Below the pieces are notes generated by a model. It searched no databases and was not told the DNA's origin. It worked only from the letters and a program-made list of their open reading frames with translations. This document shows positions 1 through 6,401 of a stretch of DNA of 10,066 nucleotides, one piece after another; within the stretch, counting starts at the first letter, position 1, and every line of letters begins with the position of its first letter. The stretch spans positions 1 to 10,066 of the forward strand of contig BEIM01000091.1 of assembly GCA_002898995.1 (NCBI GenBank). Reading direction: 5' to 3'. Made by a program: the position numbers and the translations under genes. This DNA is from a bacterium HR36 (lineage in GTDB: Bacteria > Planctomycetota > Planctomycetia > Gemmatales > HRBIN36).

Positions 1-2216
1 ATCCCGACGACCCACGTTACCGCCACCTCATCGGCAAAAAGGCGCTGATCCCGCTAGTGAATCGGGAAATCCCCATCATTGCCGATGCCGAACTCGTGGA
101 TCCGACCCTAGGCACCGGAGCAGTCAAGGTCACGCCCGCTCACGATTTCCGTGATTACGAATGCGGTCTGCGGCACGGTCTGCCCATGATCAACATTCTC
201 AATCCCGATGGCACGATCAACGCGAACGGCGGCCGATACGCCGGCCTCGACCGCTACGAAGCTCGCCGCCGGGTCATCGAAGACATGCAGCGCCTCGGGC
301 TGCTGGAAGGAGTCGAAGACCGCCAGATCGAGTTGGCCCATAGCGACCGCAGCAAGACGCCGATTGAACCGTATCTTTCCGAGCAGTGGTTCGTGCGTAT
401 GGCCAGTTTAGCGGAGCGGGCTATCGAAGCGGTCGAATCCGGACGGATTCGCTTCTTCCCGGAGCGCTACGCCCGCACCTACCTGGATTGGCTTAAGGAA
501 AAACGGGACTGGTGCATCAGCCGACAACTCTGGTGGGGTCATCGCATCCCCATCTGGTACACCCAGGTGGACGAAAGCGAATTGCGCCGGCTCTTCGGGC
601 CACGCACGGATGTGGTCTGGCGCCGCGATGACGAGCACCAACAATGGTTGGTCTGCGCACTCAGCGACCTTCCCGAATTGACCGCCCCAGATTCCCCGCT
701 GCAAGCCCGGCAAGACCCGGATGTGCTCGACACCTGGTTCAGCTCAGCACTGTGGCCCCATGAGGTTTTCGGCTGGCCCGATGATACCCCCGACTTGCGC
801 TACTACTATCCGACCAGCGTCCTGGTTACCAGCCGCGACATCATCACCCTCTGGGTGGCCCGCATGGTCATGATGGGGCTTTACAACACCGGACAAATCC
901 CGTTCCACCATGTGTACGTGCATCCCAAGATCCTGGATGGTTTCGGCGAGACGATGAGCAAGAGCAAGGGCAACGGCGTGGACCCGCTGGACATCATCAG
1001 CCTGTATGGCACGGATGCGTTGCGGTGCGGGCTGTGCCAACTGGCCACGGAAACTCAGGATGTGCGGATGCCGGTGGCCAATGTGTGTCCGCATTGTCAG
1101 GCACTGGTGCCGCAGAAGCAGGAGCATCTGTACATGCGGACGCGCAAGGTGACCTGCCCGCACTGCAAGCAACCGTTCCGACCTGGTGGCCCCTGGCCCA
1201 GCGAAGACCCCGAATTACCCACCGCCCGGCAGGCTTCGGAACGTTTTGAGATCGGCCGCAATTTTGCCAACAAACTCTGGAACGCCGCTCGTTTCGTCCT
1301 GCTGAATCTGGAGGGCTACACCCCAGCCGCGATTGCCTGGGACGAGCTCCCGCTGGAAGACCGCTGGATTCTCAGCCGCTTGACCGACGTCGCCGCCGAG
1401 GTAACTGGTGATCTGGAAGCCTACCGTTTGGCCGAGGTGGCGCGCAGACTCTACGACTTCACCTGGAGCGAGTTCTGCGACTGGTATGTGGAAATGAGCA
1501 AAGCGCGGCTACGCAAGGCGAGCACCAGGCCACTGGTGCAGCGGATGCTCGTGGGCGTCCTCGATGCCATTGTCCGGTTACTGCATCCAGTGATGCCGTT
1601 TGTTACCGAATCCCTCTGGCAGGCTTTGAACGAAAGCGCTGCCGACCGCGGTCTTCCCGAACCCCGGCACGCTGCCGATAGCGTCATGATCGCTCCCTGG
1701 CCGCAATTTCCCGCAACCTGGCGCGAGGTTACCGTCGAACGCCAGATCGCCCGCCTCCAGGAACTCGTCCGCGCTATTCGTAATCTCCGCAGTAACTTCC
1801 AGGTGCCCGAAAAAGCCGCTGTTGAAGTCACCGTTCGCACCGATGCGGCCATCGCCCGGCAACTGGAGCCATTAAGACCGTTTATCGAACAATTGGCCCG
1901 CGTAGGCCAATGGCATTGCGGCCCTGATGCAACCCGCCCGCCCCAGGCCGCCGCTTCTGTGCACGCCGACTTCGAGGTGTACCTCCACCTGCAGGGATTG
2001 GTGGATGTGGCCGCGGAAGCAAAACGCCTCCAGAAGCAGCGCCAGGAGAAAGAACGCCAGCTTCAGACCGTGCGGGCCAAACTCGCCAATCATCAGTTCA
2101 TCAGCAAGGCCCCGCCCGAAGTCGTCGAGCAGCAACGCCAACTCGAATCCGACCTCCTCGACCAGCTGCGGATTCTCGAGGAGCACCTCGCCAGCCTACA
2201 GCCAGGCAGGGAATGA
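1..2216 (+). CDS. valS: Valyl-tRNA synthetase, 5'-truncated by window edge
   Basis: Class I aminoacyl-tRNA synthetase that charges tRNA-Val with valine in the cytoplasm and hydrolyses mischarged Thr-tRNA-Val. The frame is open from base 3, so about 737 residues are present; the N-terminus with the HIGH motif lies outside. Visible in order: end of the CP1 editing domain (GTGAVKVTPAHD, about 111-146), the conserved DWCISRQLWWGHRIPIWY block (about 507-560), DPDVLDTWFSSALWP (about 714-758), and the KMSKS loop as TMSKS at 951-965. A zinc-ribbon-like insert follows, with two CPHC knuckles at 1086-1097 and 1155-1166. Then come GRNFANKLWNAARF (about 1254-1295), the anticodon-binding helical domain, and a C-terminal coiled-coil tRNA-binding arm (about 1990-2205) rich in K, R, Q and E. 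It ends at TGA 2214-2216. Identity is certain; the insert and the Thr at KMSKS position 1 are the unusual points. Confidence 0.97.
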   Translation, partial: PDDPRYRHLIGKKALIPLVNREIPIIADAELVDPTLGTGAVKVTPAHDFRDYECGLRHGLPMINILNPDGTINANGGRYAGLDRYEARRRVIEDMQRLGLLEGVEDRQIELAHSDRSKTPIEPYLSEQWFVRMASLAERAIEAVESGRIRFFPERYARTYLDWLKEKRDWCISRQLWWGHRIPIWYTQVDESELRRLFGPRTDVVWRRDDEHQQWLVCALSDLPELTAPDSPLQARQDPDVLDTWFSSALWPHEVFGWPDDTPDLRYYYPTSVLVTSRDIITLWVARMVMMGLYNTGQIPFHHVYVHPKILDGFGETMSKSKGNGVDPLDIISLYGTDALRCGLCQLATETQDVRMPVANVCPHCQALVPQKQEHLYMRTRKVTCPHCKQPFRPGGPWPSEDPELPTARQASERFEIGRNFANKLWNAARFVLLNLEGYTPAAIAWDELPLEDRWILSRLTDVAAEVTGDLEAYRLAEVARRLYDFTWSEFCDWYVEMSKARLRKASTRPLVQRMLVGVLDAIVRLLHPVMPFVTESLWQALNESAADRGLPEPRHAADSVMIAPWPQFPATWREVTVERQIARLQELVRAIRNLRSNFQVPEKAAVEVTVRTDAAIARQLEPLRPFIEQLARVGQWHCGPDATRPPQAAASVHADFEVYLHLQGLVDVAAEAKRLQKQRQEKERQLQTVRAKLANHQFISKAPPEVVEQQRQLESDLLDQLRILEEHLASLQPGRE

Positions 2217-2352
2217 TGAGGGGGCACGGTCGCGGAATCCTTTGCGTCGCACCTCTGCGTCCAAATCGGCAAGAGCGGGGTAATGGTCGTCAGCCGATCG
2301 CGGATCACGAAAGGCACCTGGCAACGGCCCTCGTCATCTGCTGGGAGACGGC

Positions 2353-2385
2353 CTCTTTGGAACGAGAGCGGCGAGCGTTCTCGCC
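2353..2385 (-). repeat. REP-like palindromic element, copy A
   Basis: Read on the minus strand, this has a perfect 6-bp stem, GGCGAG with CTCGCC (plus 2370-2375 and 2380-2385), around a CGTT loop. It is followed by the tail GCTCTCGTTCCAAAGAG (2369 down to 2353). The 17-base tail is identical in copy B, 72 bases away, and begins like the tail of copy C. A stem plus conserved tail is typical of dispersed intergenic palindromes in large planctomycete genomes. Confidence 0.75.
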
Positions 2386-2424
2386 TCAGCCAACCATTAT
2401 GCCATTTCGCTCCGGGGCAACGGA

Positions 2425-2463
2425 CTCTTTGGAACGAGAGCAGCGCGGAGCGTCAGCCCGCCG
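2425..2463 (-). repeat. REP-like palindromic element, copy B
   Basis: Same orientation as copy A. The tail (plus 2425-2441, CTCTTTGGAACGAGAGC) matches copy A exactly. The stem part, read on the minus strand, begins ACGGCGGGCTGACGC and then becomes imperfect (CTCCGCGCTG), so the hairpin is partly decayed. The start matches copy C (ACGGCGGGCTAACGC) with one change, which ties all three copies to one family. Confidence 0.7.
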
Positions 2464-2626
2464 TGAATTGCAGTAACGCAATTGCAATGAGGTTCACCAG
2501 AGCCCCGTTGGCAGTCCCTGGCACCTTCGCAGAATGGCGGTCATCTGCGCGTAACCTGGTTCTGTTCTGGTAATGTGGATCTCCGAGCATACAAGCCGAT
2601 CCCCAGTAAGTGCGCATGCCGGAACC

Positions 2627-2653
2627 ACGGCGGGCTAACGCCCGCCGCTCTCG
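2627..2653 (+). repeat. REP-like palindromic element, copy C
   Basis: Perfect 8-bp stem CGGCGGGC (2628-2635) with GCCCGCCG (2640-2647) around a TAAC loop, followed by CTCTCG, the start of the tail seen in copies A and B. It is on the opposite strand to those copies. The tail diverges after GCTCTCGT, so this copy is intact in the stem and decayed in the tail. Confidence 0.75.
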
Positions 2654-2909
2654 TCTTGCACCACCAACGTTTCCCGACGAAATCGCGACTTTTGACACAT
2701 ACGAACGCACGTCCGCGCCCAATTACTTTGGCGCCGGTCCTCTCCAGAAAAGAGATAAGCCAAGAGCGGCGAACACTAGTACAGCTTTCGGATGGGAGTA
2801 AGTCGGCATCTCCGAACCGTTCCAGCGCGTCAGCAAAAGTGTCATCGGTAGGCCACAACTGCCGCTCGATTCGCACAAGAGACAACGGGATCGAGCATCG
2901 AGCCGTTCT

Positions 2910-2970
2910 CTAGCGCAGCATGGGCAGCCCACAGCGCAGACACATCAGCCCCGCGCTGTGGTGGCGCTAG
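2910..2970. other. Nested hairpin element
   Basis: The outer stem CTAGCGC (2910-2916) pairs with GCGCTAG (2964-2970). Inside it a perfect 9-bp stem, CCACAGCGC (2929-2937) with GCGCTGTGG (2953-2961), closes a 15-base loop. It begins 34 bases downstream of the possible small gene on the minus strand (stop at 3005), so it could act as that gene's transcription end. No T-tract follows on either strand, so it is not a standard intrinsic terminator. It could also be a repeat element or a structured RNA. Confidence 0.5.
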
Positions 2971-3004
2971 GTTGCTTGTGACTAAATCAGCGAGGAATCG
3001 CCTG

Positions 3005-3316
3005 TTATCTGCAGGGGCCGTTACCCCGCTTGTGCATCAGCCTAAAAGACGCCTTCTTCAGTGGGTGAGTGGATCTAGCCGTCGCAGCGACCAACACGCT
3101 GCCATCTTGGTCGAAGGCGGGGCCTCTCTTAGTACGTTGCCGGAACGACACCCAATGCTGTTTGCGGGTAAAGAGATCCACCAGGAATTTGAAGACCGCA
3201 CTGATTACGTCTGCGAGCGATATCAGTCCGGCCGTCAACGCGGCTATTACCGCCACGGCGACGAGCCCTGCTAAGCAAGTTGCGGCTGTGGCTTTGCTGA
3301 ATATTTTTTGCGACAT
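3005..3316 (-). CDS. Possible small membrane-anchored or exported protein
   Basis: A 103-residue frame whose ATG (3314-3316) has AAGGA about 8 bases upstream on the minus strand. The N-terminus has lysines (MSQKIFSK), then a long hydrophobic stretch, about residues 12-34 (ATCLAGLVAVAVIAALTAGL), and a second amphipathic segment, about 35-49 (DVISAVFKFLVDLF). This reads as a signal anchor or a membrane hairpin. The remaining half is basic (TRKQHWVSFRQRTKR, then STHPLKK) and I recognise no family. A longer frame begins at 3430, but its extra residues look random and the better ribosome site is at 3316. Hairpins lie on both sides (2910-2970 and 3368-3407). Base composition is less biased than in the neighbouring genes, so it may be spurious or recently acquired. 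Function unknown. Confidence 0.4.
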   Translation of the reverse strand: MSQKIFSKATAATCLAGLVAVAVIAALTAGLISLADVISAVFKFLVDLFTRKQHWVSFRQRTKRGPAFDQDGSVLVAATARSTHPLKKASFRLMHKRGNGPCR

Positions 3317-3367
3317 TTTTGTTTTCCTTAGATTTTTGCTGCGAAGGCGCCCGTTTGACAAAGTTGC

Positions 3368-3407
3368 GCCCAACGAGCCCGCAGGGCGCCATGGCGCGCC
3401 GTTGGGC
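3368..3407. other. Hairpin upstream of small gene
   Basis: Perfect 8-bp inverted repeat GCCCAACG (3368-3375) with CGTTGGGC (3400-3407). The loop holds a perfect 12-base palindrome, GCGCCATGGCGC (3386-3397). It sits 52-91 bases upstream of the start of the small minus-strand gene, so it could be part of its leader or an intergenic repeat. Role unknown. Confidence 0.45.
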
Positions 3408-3507
3408 AAGACGAGGATTATCATCAACAAGATACAAAAGATATTAATACTATTTATATCGCCAAAACATTTAACATTTGATGGCCTGTACGTAGGCGTG
3501 ATATATA

Positions 3508-3537
3508 TTGGGCAAATTGATAACTTATGCGTATAAA
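3508..3537 (+). promoter_or_regulatory. Possible promoter in AT-rich patch
   Basis: TTGGGC (3508-3513), an 18-base spacer, then TATAAA (3532-3537). The -10 is 5 of 6 to consensus and the -35 only 3 of 6. It lies in an AT-rich patch (about 3410-3560) that contrasts with the GC-rich surroundings, where such matches are easier to find by chance. Confidence 0.3.
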
Positions 3538-3544
3538 TGATCTA

Positions 3545-3683
3545 ATCTGAGCAAGATGTAGGAAGTGTTGGCTTACGCCGTCATTAGAGTGATCAAGAGA
3601 ATTGGCATTGCCATACGAACATGCAATATTAGAGTAAGCTTACAAAACCGGCTCCTGATTGTCAAGCCCTCTGGGCTCTTTTT
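3545..3683 (+). ncRNA. Possible small RNA between promoter-like site and terminator
   Basis: The span between the promoter-like site at 3508-3537 and the terminator-like hairpin at 3665-3683 would give a transcript of about 140 bases. It contains the perfect palindrome GTAAGCTTAC (3634-3643), whose left half can also pair with GCTTAC at 3571-3576. A GTG-started frame begins at 3565 but runs through the terminator and antisense to the esterase remnant, so coding seems unlikely. I recognise no RNA family. This is an inference from boundaries only. Confidence 0.25.
3665..3683 (+). terminator. Rho-independent terminator candidate
   Basis: AGCCC (3665-3669), loop TCT, GGGCT (3673-3677), then CTTTTT (3678-3683). 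This is a compact 5-bp GC-rich stem directly followed by a T-tract, in the classical order for the plus strand. No recognised gene lies directly upstream on this strand; the nearest candidate transcript is the possible small RNA. Confidence 0.5.
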
Positions 3684-3804
3684 GGCGCCGGTGATTAGGA
3701 ACACATGTATTCCTTTACGCACGGGGTTGCTGCGCGTCAAGGGTGTGACGCAAAAATTTTCAGCCGGCGACAGGAGGATGGTCGCGATCAGGAATTGGCT
3801 GTGG

Positions 3805-4122
3805 TTACCTGTTTGGCGTGCGGAGGGCGAAACGGTCGGCGGCACCGGCTCGGCGGTAGGCTTCCGCAGTGGGGCGAAAGATCACTTGCGCTTGTGCCGC
3901 GGTGAGCGGGATATTGTTGGCGGAGACCGGATGGACAATCTCCAACGGACGTGGCGCCAATGTCGCGGCCAATTCCGGCAGGTCGTAATACCGCAAGACA
4001 TCCGGCACGACGTTAGCCAACTGACCGATACTGATGCGCTCGCGAATGACCAATTCCCAGGATGCCAACGATTGCAGGAGTACAACGCTGTCGATTTTCG
4101 ACGCCCACACGGCTGGCTGAAT
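3805..4122 (-). pseudogene. 3' remnant of an alpha/beta hydrolase (acetylxylan-esterase-like) gene
   Basis: About 105 residues on the minus strand, ending at TAA (3805-3807), read like the C-terminus of the large planctomycete alpha/beta hydrolases of the acetylxylan esterase / dienelactone hydrolase group. Recognisable blocks are an AVWASKIDSVVLLQSLASW segment (about 4055-4113), NVVPDVLRYYDLPELAATLAPRPLEIV (about 3935-4015, the strand and loop usually leading to the acid-residue region), and AEAYRRAGAADRF near the end. These enzymes are usually several hundred residues long, but no nucleophile elbow or upstream domain is present. Toward the 5' side the frame runs into unrelated sequence and stops at 4228-4230. 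I therefore call it a truncated remnant, not a gene. The family call rests on recognised pattern, not a search. Confidence 0.6.
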
Positions 4123-4165
4123 GTGCAGAGAAACACTAGAATGCCTCTCGTTTCTGTTAGCTGGG

Positions 4166-4680
4166 CCCCGAGCAATAGGGGATAGAAAGAAACTGGGACT
4201 TGCCAGGTCCCACACACGTACCGTCATTTACACCTGACCCCGATGAATAGGGGATTGCTTGGGCGCGATGGAGAGCGCCTTCCTGACCCAACGCGCAGGG
4301 CTTGCGCCAAACCAATGGACGTGCCATGACGCTGTTCACCGGAAATACGATGCCCCAAAATAGCCAGATTGCGCCAAACCACTGGATGGGTCATGACCGC
4401 AAAGTCCACAGTCCGCGGGTGACGGTTGATTCCAACGGACAAGGAATGCGTGAAAGCGATGAAGGGGGCATAGCACGACCAGCCGCCGTCAGTGCGTGTC
4501 AGGATCCGCATTGCCTGAAAGCGATGGACGGAGGATTGACGCCGACGCACAGGAATTGCTTGGAACCGATGAGTAGCGGATGGCTTGCTACCGATGGCTC
4601 GGGCATGGCCTGACGCCGATGCAGAGGCAATTGCTTGAGTCCGTTGGATCGAGGATTGAAAGCACTCCACGCCAGGGGAA
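4166..4680. repeat. Degenerate tandem array of about 24-bp units
   Basis: Units resemble CCGATGNACAGGNATTGCTTGA, written on the plus strand. The clearest run has CGATG-like anchors at 4522, 4543 (CGACG), 4567, 4592, 4617 and 4642 (CGTTG), spaced 21-25 bases. Earlier anchors include 4241, 4266, 4289, 4313, 4337, 4380, 4433 and 4457. Recurrent unit ends are ATTGCTTG, ATTGA and CCTGA. CCCCGANNAATAGGGGAT occurs at 4166 and 4238, 72 bases (three units) apart, so the array probably starts near 4166. Units have diverged strongly and no two are identical. The 25-base steps break any reading frame, so it is very unlikely to encode a repeat protein. Its function is unknown. Confidence 0.7.
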
Positions 4681-4914
4681 TCGATCAGCAGCAGCCTTTG
4701 CACTGCCGACGGACGAAATACCGGTTCGGCGAGTCTGCCTACCAGGTAGCGGGTACAACCGCGGGCAGGAGCGGCACGCGGGCCGAGGAGATAGGAGCGG
4801 CGCGCTTCCGTCGGCCGTGCTGCGTCGCAGCAAACAAATCGAACCTTGGTGCTGCTCGCCTCTGCTTCTCGCAACGGATGGCGTCAATGTGACTTATTAG
4901 CCCTGAAAACGGCA
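4681..4914. other. Spacer between repeat array and permease gene
   Basis: No gene seen. One small perfect hairpin is present, TGCTGC (4818-4823), loop GTC, GCAGCA (4827-4832). I see no T-tract terminator just beyond the stop codon of the permease gene on the minus strand. Confidence 0.5.
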
Positions 4915-6108
4915 TCAGCGGCGGCGAATGTAACCCAGCAGTGCCAGGCCAACCATGCCCAGCAAGGCGTTACCCATCCACATACCGTAATGCGGATCCA
5001 GCTGGCCCTTCTTGCCCATGTTGATACCGAACATCATGAGCGGATAGTACGTCAGGACGATAGGCAGAAAGCAGGTAACGAAGCTGCTGAGGTAATCGCG
5101 GCGATGAAACCAGATACCGACGGCCGTGCCGATTAGGACGAAGAAAATGCAACTGCTAGCGAGGGCAGGACGCTGCGCGAGTTCGGTCTGTAATTCGCTG
5201 ACGCTGCTCCGCAGGTACTGCAAATGTTCCTGCTTTTGGCGCAAGCTCGGGGAGGTGGCGGGGTCTTCGCCCTGTGCGAGAGCGTCTTGCAGTTGCTGGT
5301 GAACAACCGCGATTTCATGATGCAAACTGGCGAGCTTGTTCGCGATTTCGGAATCGGTCATTTCGCGAGGACGTTTATTCCGCCGCAACCCTGCCGCGGG
5401 CAAAGGCACGGGGATCACCTCCTCGTCAAAAGCCAGGCGCACTTCCCTGGGGCCCTGGTAGTCGCGGACAATTTCTCCTTGAATCATGTACACACGCAAG
5501 ACCTCTTCCTGCCAGTCCACGTAAAGTTCGGCTTCACGGGCCACGGCTATGATTTCATCACGTCCCTGGGCGTCCCGGCGGACAAACGTCGGGGAAATCA
5601 GGCGTCGGCCCTGCACTTCCTTGACCCAGATGGCATAGCCCAGCTTCGGCTCGTTGATGCGGCGATCGCGACGCAGCCGGGCATAGAGCCATTCCTCGAC
5701 GTCCTCTAGGATGATGCTGCGCAAGCGATGATGCAGACGGGGAATGGTATCGCCCACTAGCCAGAGCAGCACTGCCGCGCAGATCGCCCCCAAAACTACC
5801 GCCGGCCCGACGATCCGCGTCGCAGGAATACCCGCGGCTTTGATGGCGGTGATTTCGTTATCGTGGGCCATCCGCCCGTAAACTACCGACACCGCAAACA
5901 AGCAGGTAGCTGGCACCGTGTACGGCAGCAGCCCCGGAACCAGAAGCGGCACCAGACGCCAGGTTTGTTCCAGAGCCAAGCCCTGCTGCGTCGCCTCCTG
6001 TACTACACCCACCAACACCAGGACGCTGGTAATCGCTACCAGCCCCAAGACGAAAACGCGGAGCAAATCGAGCGCGACCATCCGTTGTAATAGATGCCAC
6101 GGGAGCAC
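4915..6108 (-). CDS. LptF/LptG-family lipopolysaccharide export permease (YjgP/YjgQ)
   Basis: Inner-membrane subunit of the Lpt machinery, which with the ATPase LptB lifts lipopolysaccharide from the inner membrane toward the outer membrane. The 397 residues show the family plan: three N-terminal membrane helices (about 14-36, 54-76, 99-120), a periplasmic beta-jellyroll-type domain (about 130-245), and three C-terminal helices (about 315-333, 340-361, 375-393). The conserved YGRMAHDNEITAIKAAGI block follows helix 2. Between the periplasmic domain and helix 4 lies an unusually long charged helical stretch (about 250-313, rich in Q, E, L and H) that looks like a coiled coil; the family is usually shorter here. 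The start is GTG at 6106-6108, with GGAGG 11 bases upstream; an ATG nine codons further in is the alternative. The partner permease is not in this window, and LptF cannot be told from LptG. Confidence 0.9.
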   Translation of the reverse strand: MLPWHLLQRMVALDLLRVFVLGLVAITSVLVLVGVVQEATQQGLALEQTWRLVPLLVPGLLPYTVPATCLFAVSVVYGRMAHDNEITAIKAAGIPATRIVGPAVVLGAICAAVLLWLVGDTIPRLHHRLRSIILEDVEEWLYARLRRDRRINEPKLGYAIWVKEVQGRRLISPTFVRRDAQGRDEIIAVAREAELYVDWQEEVLRVYMIQGEIVRDYQGPREVRLAFDEEVIPVPLPAAGLRRNKRPREMTDSEIANKLASLHHEIAVVHQQLQDALAQGEDPATSPSLRQKQEHLQYLRSSVSELQTELAQRPALASSCIFFVLIGTAVGIWFHRRDYLSSFVTCFLPIVLTYYPLMMFGINMGKKGQLDPHYGMWMGNALLGMVGLALLGYIRRR

Positions 6109-6119
6109 TGCCGGGCTTG

Positions 6120-6124
6120 CCTCC
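6120..6124 (-). promoter_or_regulatory. Ribosome binding site of the permease gene
   Basis: GGAGG on the minus strand, 11 bases before the GTG start at 6106-6108. The spacing is longer than ideal, but no closer site exists for this start, and the internal ATG at 6079-6081 has no comparable site. Confidence 0.5.
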
Positions 6125-6174
6125 TGCCTGTCTTGTATCCCGCGACGGCATGGTGAGCAATTGCGAGAAACGGC

Positions 6175-6202
6175 ACTATAATGGCCAATCGGAACAGGTC
6201 AA
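6175..6202 (-). promoter_or_regulatory. Sigma-70-like promoter of the permease gene
   Basis: On the minus strand TTGACC (6202 to 6197), a 16-base spacer, then TATAGT (6180 to 6175). Each hexamer matches the housekeeping consensus at 5 of 6 positions. Transcription would start near 6168 and give a leader of about 60 bases before the GTG start. The overlapping plus-strand TATAAT at 6177-6182 has no good -35 partner and is the weaker reading. Confidence 0.6.
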
Positions 6203-6271
6203 GCGCGACCCAGCAACTGCTTATCAGGCCACGCGCTGGGCTCGGTCGCTCTGGTACCGCCCTTTGAGAAA

Positions 6272-6280
6272 TGCTACAAT
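6272..6280 (+). promoter_or_regulatory. Possible extended -10 promoter of the DUF6263-like gene
   Basis: TGCTACAAT is an extended -10 form (TG, one base, then TACAAT at 6275-6280). No good -35 lies 17 bases upstream. The leader to the ATG at 6402 would be about 115 bases. The call is weak. Confidence 0.35.
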
Positions 6281-6401
6281 GCCCAACAACACGCAACCGT
6301 ACGCTGCGATGCAAAGGTCAGGCTGCGGTGACTGCGAAATGTGAGTCTAGCCAAGCCATTCGGGACACGGAAATACCGCACCACAGCGAAAGGGGCTAAC
6401 C

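Larger units (their letters stand above)
2217..2909. other. Gene-poor spacer with REP-like repeats
   Basis: About 690 bases after valS without a convincing gene. Short open frames exist on both strands, but they run through the palindromic repeats, lack clear ribosome sites and resemble no family I recognise. The best of them, on the minus strand at 2541-2885, would need a TTG start and reads straight through a repeat copy. I see no hairpin plus T-tract right after valS. The repeats at 2353-2385, 2425-2463 and 2627-2653 are listed separately. Confidence 0.6.

Noticed and set aside
2213..2476. Short frame overlapping the valS stop (ATGA)
   Set aside because: It reads through two REP-like repeats and gives an arginine-rich, random-looking product.
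2541..2885. 114-codon minus-strand frame with a fairly protein-like start (IERQLWPTDDTFADALERFG)
   Set aside because: It needs a TTG start, runs straight through repeat copy C, and resembles no family I know. It might be a decayed gene, but support is too weak to list.
3565..4185. 206-codon plus-strand open frame
   Set aside because: It runs through the terminator-like hairpin at 3665-3683 and is antisense to the esterase remnant, whose sequence is recognisable; the plus-strand product is not.
4500..4680. CRISPR array (ATTGAAA-like unit ends)
   Set aside because: Units of 21-25 bases leave no room for spacers, no unit is repeated exactly, and no cas gene is nearby.
4224..4874. Long minus-strand open frame with an apparent 8-residue periodicity (QSSVHRFQ-like)
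   Set aside because: The periodicity is the 24-bp DNA repeat seen in translation. Unit steps of 25 and 19-21 bases shift the frame, the start would be TTG without a ribosome site, and composition is not protein-like.
6177..6182. Perfect TATAAT on the plus strand as promoter for the gene at 6402
   Set aside because: No good -35 lies 16-18 bases upstream, it is about 220 bases from the gene, and the same bases fit better as the -10 of the permease promoter on the other strand.
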